Shown here one piece after another: positions 54,218-61,751 of a stretch of 64,000 nucleotides of DNA (positions are counted from its first letter, which is position 1; every line of letters begins with the position of its first letter). This stretch comes from Pseudomonas sp. REP124 (GTDB lineage Bacteria > Pseudomonadota > Gammaproteobacteria > Pseudomonadales > Pseudomonadaceae). Location: the NCBI RefSeq assembly GCF_020164475.1, contig NZ_JAIQWX010000007.1:17046-81045 (forward strand). The letters run 5' to 3'. The position numbers and the translations under genes are program-made. The notes beneath the pieces were generated by a model. It was not told the origin of the DNA. It saw only the letters and a list, made by a program, of their open reading frames with translations, and did no database searches.

Positions 54218-54901
54218 TTAGCGAGCCAGTTCTTTCAGCACCAGATCCGCGACAGGCCCGCCCGAGGCCGGGTTCTGGCCGGTAATGACGCGTCGGTCCG
54301 CCACGGCAAAGGGGGCCCACGGCTCCGCGGCCTTTTTGTAGATGGCGCCCCGTTTGACCATCTCATCCTCGGTCAGGTAGGGAACGTACTTGTCCAGTTC
54401 GGCGATCTTTTCCTCGTTGTTGGAGAAACCGGTGACTTCCTTGCCTTCAATCAGCAGCGAGCCATCGGAGAGCTTGATGTTCAACAACCCCACCGCGCCG
54501 TGGCAAACGGAGGACACGATGCCGCCATTCTCATAGATGCTGCGGCTCAGGGCCTGCAGTGCCTGGTCGTCGGGAAAATCCCAGACCACCCCATGACCGC
54601 CGGCGTAATAGATCACCGAGTAGTCGGCCGGATTGACCTGGTCGGGCCTGAGCGTTGCACCCAGGCGATCCATGAACGACTTGTCCTGATACCACTGCCA
54701 GTCACCTTCATCGGCCATCGCCAGGCTGTGGGGATCGATCGGCGTGTAGCCGCCTTTGGGACTGACGTAGTCGACCTGAAAGCCTGCGTCCTGGACTTTT
54801 CTGACGAAGTGCACTGCCTCACCCAGCCAGAGGCCGGTGGCGCGTGCCAGATTTGGATATTTGGGGAAGCTGGTCAGTACTACCAGCATTTTCTTGCTCA
54901 T
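54218..54901 (-). CDS. DJ-1/PfpI-family protein (Hsp31-like)
   Basis: 227 residues. The nucleophile Cys is in the elbow IVSSVCHGAVGLL, with the acidic partner earlier (VIYYAGGHG) and the Hsp31-type tail RVITGQNPASGG. Members act as glyoxalases, chaperones or deglycases against carbonyl stress. The gene diverges from a LysR regulator and precedes the ABM-fold gene. Confidence 0.87.
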   Translation of the reverse strand: MSKKMLVVLTSFPKYPNLARATGLWLGEAVHFVRKVQDAGFQVDYVSPKGGYTPIDPHSLAMADEGDWQWYQDKSFMDRLGATLRPDQVNPADYSVIYYAGGHGVVWDFPDDQALQALSRSIYENGGIVSSVCHGAVGLLNIKLSDGSLLIEGKEVTGFSNNEEKIAELDKYVPYLTEDEMVKRGAIYKKAAEPWAPFAVADRRVITGQNPASGGPVADLVLKELAR

Positions 54902-55052
54902 GTTTCACCTCTCTTTCATGCGCTACAAAAACGGGCGCCGCACCTCGTTCCGAGGCTGGCTGAGCCTGCGAAACCACACCTTAATCCGCGCATCCGGCCG
55001 TCGGTAGGCGCCGGGCCGCAATTGACTATTTCATCTATGGAACACCTGTCTG

Positions 55053-56024
55053 ATGTATGACCTGAATGAGCTGTACCTCTATGTACAAATCGTAGAGCAC
55101 CAGGGGATTGGTGCTGCGAGTCGCGAGCTGGGCATCCCCAAATCCAGGCTCAGTCGCCATCTGTCGTCACTTGAGGAACGCCTGGGTATTCGCCTGATCA
55201 ATCGCTCGACACGGCAATTCTCGGTTTCGGAACTGGGCCAGGAGTACTACCAGCATTGCCTGGTGATGCTCGACAGCGCGAGCGCGGCGCAGTCGCTGAT
55301 CGACAACAGCCGCTCATCGCCCAAGGGCATCGTGCGGATCGCCTGCCCGACCGCCCTGCTCAACTTTCTGGTGGCCGGGATGATTGCCCGTTACATGCGG
55401 CGCTTCCCCGAGGTGGAGATCCATCTGGAAAGCACCAACCGCCTGGTCGATCCACTGCGCGAAGGTTTCGATATCGTGCTGCGGTCCGGTTTTCCGCCCT
55501 TCGAGGACAGCGGCCTGACCATGAAGCCCCTGACCCGCAGCCCGCACCAGCTGGTGGCCAGCCCCGGCCTGATCGAGCGCATGGGCGCGCCCGCATCGTT
55601 GGCCGATCTGGCACGTTATCCGAGCCTCGACATGGGCCCCTGCACGCGCCAGTACCAATGGAACATGGAGGGACCCGGCGGTGTACAAGCCACCGTGCGC
55701 CACACGCCGCGGCTGATCACCGACGACATGATCACCCTGCGCCGTGTCGCGCTCGAAGACGGCGGCATTGTCCAGCTGCCGGAACTGGTGGTGTTCAAGG
55801 ACATTCGCAGCGGCGCCCTGGTGCCGGTCCTGAAAGACTGGAAACCCAGGAGTGCCATCGTTCATGCGCTGTTTGCGTCCAGACGCGGCCTGATGCCGTC
55901 GATCAGAAGCCTGCTGGATTTTCTGGCGGACAGTTTTGGCGAGCTGGATGTCGACAATCTGTATGAGGGGTATGCGCTGAGGGGGGATGAGGATGCGTGT
56001 TTTCTTACAGGGGCGAGGCTCTGA
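55053..56024 (+). CDS. LysR-family transcriptional regulator
   Basis: 323 residues. Helix-turn-helix at QGIGAASRELGIPKSRLSRHLSSLE, effector domain behind it. It diverges from the DJ-1/ABM pair, so it likely answers to quinone or carbonyl stress. No strong ribosome site is visible before the ATG. The last 20 residues lie in a G-rich stretch beyond the usual fold. Confidence 0.87.
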   Translation: MYDLNELYLYVQIVEHQGIGAASRELGIPKSRLSRHLSSLEERLGIRLINRSTRQFSVSELGQEYYQHCLVMLDSASAAQSLIDNSRSSPKGIVRIACPTALLNFLVAGMIARYMRRFPEVEIHLESTNRLVDPLREGFDIVLRSGFPPFEDSGLTMKPLTRSPHQLVASPGLIERMGAPASLADLARYPSLDMGPCTRQYQWNMEGPGGVQATVRHTPRLITDDMITLRRVALEDGGIVQLPELVVFKDIRSGALVPVLKDWKPRSAIVHALFASRRGLMPSIRSLLDFLADSFGELDVDNLYEGYALRGDEDACFLTGARL

Positions 56025-56082
56025 GTAGTGGTGCAGGCAATGAGGACATTGTGGATCCCATCACCTGCCCGCTTCGCCGTTT

Positions 56083-56283
56083 TCAGCAACACCGCGTATT
56101 GCACTTCCCCCGCCCGAACCGGGCTTCCTGGCGCTCACGGAAAAACGCTTCATAACTCATCACCGGCTCGCCCGGGGACTTGAGGGCCATTTGCGTGACG
56201 TAGTTGTCGTAATCGGGGACGCCCACCATCAGCCGCGCGCTTTCGCGGAAAAACCGGGTGGCCTTTTGCAGTTTGCGGAACAT
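56083..56283 (-). CDS. YbdD/YjiX-family small protein
   Basis: 66 residues. The hallmark segment is MVGVPDYDNYVTQMALKSPGEPVMSYEAFFRERQEARFG. Family members normally follow a CstA-type peptide or pyruvate transporter gene. No transporter lies upstream here: the 238 bases before it lead straight to the SCO gene on the other strand. ACGGAG precedes the ATG. Confidence 0.88.
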   Translation of the reverse strand: MFRKLQKATRFFRESARLMVGVPDYDNYVTQMALKSPGEPVMSYEAFFRERQEARFGRGKCNTRCC

Positions 56284-56521
56284 GACAATGAACTCCGTGA
56301 GGATTGGACGCCCCCATGAAACCGCAGAAATGTATCTGCAATGTGTCCGCGCGACGGGCTTTTGTATGCCTGTGTAGCGCCTGCCCCGCGACCATTTGGC
56401 GCAGTACCGGCGGGCGATCGATTAGGCGCAATCGGACAACAGTTTGTTAACATCCCTGCGCTTTTTTTCCGCCTGGTCTGTCAGGCACTGTGTTTATTTC
56501 TGTCGCTACACAGGAAGCTTT

Positions 56522-57127
56522 ATGAGTACGTTGTATTCCCGCCGTTCGGTCCTGCAGGGCATGAGCCTGCTGAGCCTCGGCCTGCTTGCCGGCTGCGATG
56601 ACAGCAGCAAGCTGTCGTTCAAGTACGGCAAGGATCTGAGCGACAAGATCATGGGCCGTTCCTTCAAACTCACGGACTCCCAGGGCGAAACCCGGATGCT
56701 CGGCAGCTACCGTGGCCTGATGCCGATGATCTTCTTCGGCTTCACCCAATGCCCGGCGGTCTGCCCTACCACGCTGGCCCGCGCGGCCCAGGCGAAGAAA
56801 CTGATGGGCCGCGATGGCGAGCGCCTGCAAGTGGTCTTCATCACCCTGGACCCGGAGCGCGATACCCCCGAGTTGCTCGACAAATACGTCAAGGCCTTCG
56901 ACCCGAGTTTCGAGGCGCTCTACGGCACGCTGGAAGAAACCGCCGCCGTGGCCAAGGAGTTCGGCGTATTCTTCGAGAAGGTCCCGAGCGGCGACACCTA
57001 CACCCTGTCCCACACCGCCACCAGTTTCGTGTTCGACTCCCGGGGCAATCTGCGCCTGGGCCTGTCCGCGTCCCTTACCGCTCAAGAGTGCGCAGAAGAC
57101 CTGCTCACCGTCATGGAGGTCTGCTGA
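56522..57127 (+). CDS. SCO-family copper chaperone lipoprotein
   Basis: 201 residues. Lipobox Leu-Leu-Ala-Gly-Cys puts the lipid on Cys25. The thioredoxin-like domain has the copper-binding Cys77-x3-Cys81 (TQCPAVCPTT) and His164 (TLSHTATS). SCO proteins deliver copper to the CuA site of cytochrome oxidase or act as thiol reductants. The frame is open 26 codons further upstream; the ATG fits the signal peptide. The stop shares one base with the next start. Confidence 0.92.
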   Translation: MSTLYSRRSVLQGMSLLSLGLLAGCDDSSKLSFKYGKDLSDKIMGRSFKLTDSQGETRMLGSYRGLMPMIFFGFTQCPAVCPTTLARAAQAKKLMGRDGERLQVVFITLDPERDTPELLDKYVKAFDPSFEALYGTLEETAAVAKEFGVFFEKVPSGDTYTLSHTATSFVFDSRGNLRLGLSASLTAQECAEDLLTVMEVC

Positions 57128-57615
57128 TGACTTCGCTTTGCGCAGCACGTATCAAACAACTGGCCCTGGGCGTCGCCCTGATCGGCCTTGCATGGCAGGC
57201 ATCCGCACAAACTCAGGTCAATGACGCCTGGGTCCGCGCCACCGTGGCCGGCCAGCACTCGACCGGCGCATTCATGACCCTGCAGGCCGACAGCGACAGC
57301 AAGCTGGTGAGCGTCGAGTCGCCGGTGGCCAAGCTGGTGCAGATTCACCAGTCGACCATGAAGGACGACGTGATGAGCATGCGTCAGGTCGAGTCCGTCG
57401 CACTGCCGGCCGGCAAGCCGGTAAGCTTTGACCCGAGTGGTTATCACATCATGCTGATGGACCTGACCGCCCAGGTGGCCGATGGCAGCAAGGTGCCGCT
57501 GACGTTGACCGTGGAAAACGCCAAGGGCGAGAAAGAAACCATCAAGGTCGAGGCCCAAGCCCGTGCGTTGAACACGATGGACCACAGCATGATGGATCAC
57601 AGCAAGATGCAATGA
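57127..57615 (+). CDS. PCuAC-family periplasmic copper chaperone
   Basis: 162 residues. A signal peptide ends near Ala-Ser-Ala. The copper(I) motif residues are spread as in the family: VQIHQSTMKDDVMSMRQVE, then YHIMLMDL. The extra C-terminal tail DHSMMDHSKMQ is rich in His and Met and may bind a further copper. It works with the SCO protein encoded just before it, in CuA assembly. A T-less hairpin (CGGCCCC and GGGGCCG) follows the gene. Confidence 0.9.
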   Translation: MTSLCAARIKQLALGVALIGLAWQASAQTQVNDAWVRATVAGQHSTGAFMTLQADSDSKLVSVESPVAKLVQIHQSTMKDDVMSMRQVESVALPAGKPVSFDPSGYHIMLMDLTAQVADGSKVPLTLTVENAKGEKETIKVEAQARALNTMDHSMMDHSKMQ

Positions 57616-57666
57616 TGGTCTGACGGCCCCGATCACCGGGGCCGCTCACTGACGGGAGATGCGTAC

Positions 57667-58173
57667 ATGACGACGAACACCGAAACCGCCATCCTTGCCG
57701 GCGGCTGCTTCTGGGGCATGCAGGATCTGTTGCGGCGTTACCCCGGCGTGTTGGCCACGCGGGTTGGCTACTCCGGCGGCGATGTGCCCGATGCGACCTA
57801 CCGCAACCATGGCACCCACGCCGAAGCGATCGAAATCACCTTTGATCCAGCACAGATCAGTTATCGCAAGATCCTCGAGTTTTTCTTCCAGATTCACGAT
57901 CCGAGCACCAAAAACCGCCAGGGCAATGACCTGGGGACGAGCTATCGCTCGGCGATCTATTACCTGAGCGAAGAGCAGAAACACGTCGCTCAGGACACGG
58001 TGGCAGACGTCGACGCCTCCGGCCTCTGGCCCGCCAAGGTGGTCACCGAAATCGAACCGGCCGGCCCGTTCTGGGAAGCGGAGCCGGAGCATCAGGATTA
58101 CCTGGAGCACTATCCGAACGGCTACACCTGCCACTTCATCCGGCCGAACTGGACGCTGCCCAAGCGCGGTTGA
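57667..58173 (+). CDS. msrA: peptide methionine sulfoxide reductase A
   Basis: 168 residues. The catalytic motif GGCFWG is at 12-17 with Cys14 as the nucleophile. Substrate-pocket parts GYSGG and [11 protein letters not shown], and FFQIHDPST, are intact. It reduces the S epimer of methionine sulfoxide with thioredoxin. The C-terminus lacks an obvious pair of recycling cysteines beyond one Cys in GYTCHF. It lies 51 bases after the copper chaperone gene. Confidence 0.93.
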   Translation: MTTNTETAILAGGCFWGMQDLLRRYPGVLATRVGYSGGDVPDATYRNHGTHAEAIEITFDPAQISYRKILEFFFQIHDPSTKNRQGNDLGTSYRSAIYYLSEEQKHVAQDTVADVDASGLWPAKVVTEIEPAGPFWEAEPEHQDYLEHYPNGYTCHFIRPNWTLPKRG

Positions 58174-58238
58174 TTCCGTACCTGTCGGCGCAAGGCCTGT
58201 ATGGTCATGATCTGTGTGGGCAGGAACAGTGTGGGTAG

Positions 58239-58347
58239 GAACTGTGGGAGCGAGGCTTGCCCGCGAATGATCGTTAACGATGACGCTGGCAATCTGACGC
58301 CCCGCGGTGCCTGATCTTCCATCGCGAGCATGCTCGCTCCTACAGGG
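58239..58347. repeat. REPIN with the AACGATGACGC loop
   Basis: A left REP (CTGTGGGAGCGAGGCTTGCC) and a right REP (ATCGCGAGCATGCTCGCTCC) of different subtypes form the pair. The loop again contains AACGATGACGCTGGC. The remainder of the 395-base gap (58174-58568) shows only two GTGTGGG-type short repeats near 58213-58235. Confidence 0.8.
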
Positions 58348-58568
58348 GGCAGCGCAGAGACCTGGGAATGGTCGTTCAATCCCCGAGTAAGGCACAACTG
58401 AGCGTGGTCCGCCATGTCGTCTGTCGCCCCGCAACGCGCCAGAAAAATACGTGATTGGCTTCACATAATTTGCGCATCAATCCGCCATTTGCAAACTAGA
58501 CTTACTCAAGGGACGAAGCGCAGCACTCACCAGCACAGTAAAAAGCCAATAAAAACAAGGATATAACC

Positions 58569-59147
58569 TTGAACATCTCAACACTTTGCCTGCTGGGGAG
58601 TTTGTTGGTGTCCGCCAGTGTGCTCGCCAATGGCAACATTCCCGTCCTGGAGCTGGACTTCACAAGGTCGGCCACCGAGACCTTGAAGAAACACGGAATC
58701 AACGACGCCTGCATCATCGTCGCCTCCAATCCGAGCGGTTTCACCTATTGCCGGGAAGGCTCGGCCACGCTCTGGAAGTATCAGGCTCGGGACCTCAACC
58801 TGCCCGGTGGCCAGGGCCCGTTGCTGGCTTCGCTGGATGACGGGCGAATCAGCATCGCCGAAGACTTCAGCCCCGCCTGCGAAGAGGAATTGCCCAAGCC
58901 CACGGTCGATCCGGCGATTATCCGGGCGATCGCCATCAGCATGATCGTGCTGTTTCTGATCATTGGCCTGCGCTTCACCTACAAGGCGACCATGGAGGGC
59001 TACTTCACCCGCACGGTGTATTCCGGCACACACATTCAGCGATCGACCAGTTCACCCCACGCTCATCGCTCCGCTTCCAAGGCCCTCGGCGCGTTTGCCA
59101 TCGCTGCGGCCGTGACCTTCATCTATTTCGGCTCCGGCGCGTTTTGA
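58569..59147 (+). CDS. hypothetical membrane-anchored protein, 192 residues
   Basis: A signal peptide ends near Val-Leu-Ala. A domain of about 100 residues follows, with three cysteines (DACIIV, TYCREG, PACEEE). A strong membrane helix (IAISMIVLFLIIGLRFTY) and a final hydrophobic segment (ALGAFAIAAAVTFIYFG) end the protein. I do not recognise the family. The start is TTG, chosen for AAGGAT and the immediate signal sequence. Confidence 0.6.
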   Translation: MNISTLCLLGSLLVSASVLANGNIPVLELDFTRSATETLKKHGINDACIIVASNPSGFTYCREGSATLWKYQARDLNLPGGQGPLLASLDDGRISIAEDFSPACEEELPKPTVDPAIIRAIAISMIVLFLIIGLRFTYKATMEGYFTRTVYSGTHIQRSTSSPHAHRSASKALGAFAIAAAVTFIYFGSGAF

Positions 59148-59253
59148 GTGTCGCGCCTCGCGCGGTCTCCGGTGCCGAACGACCGGCCGGCGATAAACTC
59201 GAACTCCCCCCGATGGCGCCTCCTCCAATGTGAACACACTGGAGGAAGCCCCC

Positions 59254-59388
59254 ATGAACGACCATGATCCTGCTGACATCCCGGATGAACCCCTGCCTGC
59301 CACTCCGTCTTCCCACGACGAACCCGAGGCTGATGAGGTTCAGCGCAAGGTTGATGAAATCGAGCGCAAGGTGGCTGACGGCAACTGA
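59254..59388 (+). CDS. small acidic protein, 44 residues
   Basis: A short frame with GGAGGA correctly spaced before the ATG. The first half is Asp/Pro-rich (DPADIPDEPLPATP). The second half is a charged helix (ADEVQRKVDEIERKVADGN) that could form a coiled coil. No family recognised. It lies 106 bases after the membrane-anchored protein gene on the same strand. Confidence 0.55.
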   Translation: MNDHDPADIPDEPLPATPSSHDEPEADEVQRKVDEIERKVADGN

Positions 59389-59402
59389 TACCCTGCCTTC
59401 GC

Positions 59403-59500
59403 TCACTGTGGGAGCGGGCTTGCCCGCGAAGAGGGCGGCACATTCAACATCGATGTCAACTGTCCTGACGCCTTCGCGGGCAAGCCACGCTCCCACAGGT
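59403..59500. repeat. REPIN
   Basis: CTGTGGGAGCGGGCTTGCCC and GGCAAGCCACGCTCCCACAG form an inverted pair between the two small-protein genes. Confidence 0.85.
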
Positions 59501-59633
59501 ATTGGGTCGCCCACAAATATCGGGCCGACCTCAGGTTTGTTGGTATGACCGCACTGCCGCTCGTCCGCTGCGCTGCACTTTCCCTCCGAGCGATTCTTCC
59601 AATGGGTACATACACTCAGCAAGGAAGACTCAA

Positions 59634-59933
59634 ATGATCAACAGCAAATTAATCGCCCTGACACTCGCCGGCCTTTTGTCCGCCAGTTCCCTGAGCGCCC
59701 TGGCCGCAGAGAAAACCACCGAAGGCTCGGCCCTCCCGCCCGGGACTGCACAGCCGCAAGGCGATGAGTCGAACAGCGTCGGCACCGGCACAGATGGCGG
59801 CAGTATGACCAAGGGCATCGATGGCAAGACCGGGTCGGCAACCAATGGCGCCGATGCGGGCACCACCGATAACGGGCCTTCTCCATCAGGCGGCTCCAAA
59901 GGTGGTGGTGAAGGTAAAGGCACCGGTAGCTGA
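59634..59933 (+). CDS. small secreted Gly/Ser/Thr-rich protein, 99 residues
   Basis: A signal peptide ends near Ala-Leu-Ala-Ala. The mature part is low-complexity (GTGTDGGSMTKG, then SGGSKGGGEGKGTGS) and likely disordered. Function unknown; similar short exported proteins are common in Pseudomonas. AAGGAAG fixes the ATG. It ends before an intrinsic terminator. Confidence 0.65.
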   Translation: MINSKLIALTLAGLLSASSLSALAAEKTTEGSALPPGTAQPQGDESNSVGTGTDGGSMTKGIDGKTGSATNGADAGTTDNGPSPSGGSKGGGEGKGTGS

Positions 59934-59963
59934 TCGGTGAATGGCGTCGCGTCACTAAAACCA

Positions 59964-59993
59964 AAAAGCCCGCGCTATTGATGGCGGGCTTTT
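59964..59993 (+). terminator. intrinsic terminator
   Basis: AAAAGCCCGC and GCGGGCTTTT pair around a 10-base loop, 30 bases past the stop of the secreted-protein gene. Confidence 0.85.
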
Positions 59994-60026
59994 CAGTTGA
60001 TCGTTCATAACACGGAGGACCGCACC

Positions 60027-60464
60027 ATGATTGCTCCAGCCACCGGCATGAAGCCGGGCGAGCGTTACGTCGTCGACAGTGTCGAGCGCGCGCATCACTT
60101 TCCAGGTTTTTTCCTCGATGGAAAATACTATCTAGGTCCTGAGTTGCAGACCGCCGTCGGCTGGCTCGAGGGTCAGGAGTTTTTCTACGATCAGCTCGAT
60201 CCGACGGGCGAGCCGGTGTTTCCCGGCCGGATTGCCGGCGTTGTCGAAGACCTGACCTTGACCCTGGGCGATGGTGCACGCCTGGAACTGAGCCCGGAGC
60301 CCTTTCGCGCCCTGGTCGATACTCCGCTGACCAGGATAGATCCACGTCCGGTCCAGACATTCGCGCAACGTCCTTCACCTTTGCTGGTGGCGGCCGCGGC
60401 GTTGCTGGTCGGTGGTTGCCTGCTGTTGATCAATCGCATTGGCGGCCGAAACCGCCAACGCTGA
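60027..60464 (+). CDS. hypothetical protein with C-terminal membrane helix
   Basis: 145 residues. A soluble N-terminal domain of about 110 residues (KPGERYVVDSVERAHHFPGFF) is followed by one membrane helix (LLVAAAALLVGGCLLLI) and a basic tail (GGRNRQR), the pattern of a tail-anchored protein with the domain on one side of the inner membrane. GGAGG fixes the ATG. No family recognised. It converges on the mechanosensitive channel gene. Confidence 0.6.
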   Translation: MIAPATGMKPGERYVVDSVERAHHFPGFFLDGKYYLGPELQTAVGWLEGQEFFYDQLDPTGEPVFPGRIAGVVEDLTLTLGDGARLELSPEPFRALVDTPLTRIDPRPVQTFAQRPSPLLVAAAALLVGGCLLLINRIGGRNRQR

Positions 60465-60478
60465 AAGATGGAGCGGCT

Positions 60479-61351
60479 TTACTTGCCTGCAAGCGGTCCC
60501 GGCAACGCGGCGCCTTGCTGGAAGATCACGGTCTGTGCCGGCATTGGCGCCGGGAAGCCGGCTTCGCCCAAGGCATCCTTGATGACACGGTTGGTGTCGA
60601 AATACACCTGCCAGTAGTTCTCGTTGTGGCAGTACGGACGCACCGCCAGCACCGGGCCGACCAGGTTGAACTCGAGAATCTCCACATCGATCGCCGGGGT
60701 TTCCAGCACGTTGGGAATCGCGGCGATTTTCTCCTTCAGCAAGGCCACCGCCGCTTTCCAGTCAGCGGCACCGGACAGCTGAGCCTTGAGCTCGACCCGG
60801 CGGAACGGGTTGTGGGTGAAGTTCTGGATGTTGTCGCTGAAGATTTTGTTGTTGCCCACCAGGGTCAGCACGTTGTCCGGGGTGTTGATCGAGGTGGCGA
60901 AGAGGCCGATCTCCATCACGGTGCCGGTGACGCCGCCGGCACAGATGAAATCGCCGACCTTGAATGGTCGCAGCACGATGATGAAGGCGCCTGCGGCGAG
61001 GTTCGCCAGCAGCCCCGACCAGGCCATACCAATGGCCAGGCCGACCGCGGCGAGCAGTGCCGCGAAGGTGGTGGTCTGCATGCCCAGGTAGCCGAGGATG
61101 GCGATGACCAGAATGATGTTCAGTGTGACGGTGATGGCCGAGCCGACATAACGCAGCACGGTCGGATCGACCTTCTGCTTGCCGAGAGCCTTTTGCACCA
61201 TGCCAACGGCAAATCCGATCAGCCAGCGGCCGACGATCCAGAAACCGATGGCGACCAGCACCTTGACCGCAAAAGCGACACCATAAGCCTGCACGACTGC
61301 AATAAGTGCGTTGAACTTCTCGGTGGTTACATTAACGATTGTCTCGTCCAT
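60479..61351 (-). CDS. small-conductance mechanosensitive channel (MscS family)
   Basis: 290 residues. Three N-terminal helices are present. The pore-lining TM3 region is AALLAAVGLAIGMAWSGLLANLAAGAFIIVL, rich in Gly and Ala as in MscS. The beta domain (FKVGDFICAGGVTGTVMEIGLF) and the C-terminal alpha-beta domain follow. It releases solutes on hypo-osmotic shock. Length is near that of E. coli MscS. The ATG was chosen five codons into the open frame; the ribosome site is weak. Confidence 0.9.
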   Translation of the reverse strand: MDETIVNVTTEKFNALIAVVQAYGVAFAVKVLVAIGFWIVGRWLIGFAVGMVQKALGKQKVDPTVLRYVGSAITVTLNIILVIAILGYLGMQTTTFAALLAAVGLAIGMAWSGLLANLAAGAFIIVLRPFKVGDFICAGGVTGTVMEIGLFATSINTPDNVLTLVGNNKIFSDNIQNFTHNPFRRVELKAQLSGAADWKAAVALLKEKIAAIPNVLETPAIDVEILEFNLVGPVLAVRPYCHNENYWQVYFDTNRVIKDALGEAGFPAPMPAQTVIFQQGAALPGPLAGK

Positions 61352-61450
61352 GGCAGAAGCTCGCAAATAAGGGATGACCTCAAGACGCTAGCACAGCCTT
61401 GGCGGGCCGCCAGTTTGGGGGTGTGGGGGTCAGAGCTGCGGCGCAGGGGC

Positions 61451-61740
61451 GGAAGGCATCGCGAGCAGGCTCCCACACAAGGGCGCTATCACGACATAGG
61501 TGGGCACCACAGAACTGTGGGAGCGGGCTTGCCCGCGAATAGGCCAGTAAATCCAACATCAATGTCGCCTGCAAGAAAGCCTTCGCGGGCAAGCCCGCTC
61601 CCACAGGGTTGGTGTTGACTGCATGATCTGTGATCGACACAAAAACTTGTGGGAGCGAGCCTGCTCGCGATGGTTTTAGCTCAGTCAACATTTATGCTGA
61701 ATGGGCTGACGTCTTCGCGGGCGAGCCTCGCTCCTACAAT
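61451..61740. repeat. Cluster of five REP elements
   Basis: REPs near 61451-61480 (truncated), 61513-61543, 61577-61608, 61647-61675 and 61709-61740. The middle and last two pairs are inverted. They fill most of the 400-base gap between the channel gene and rlhA. Confidence 0.8.
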
Positions 61741-61751
61741 GGGGCGTGGGC

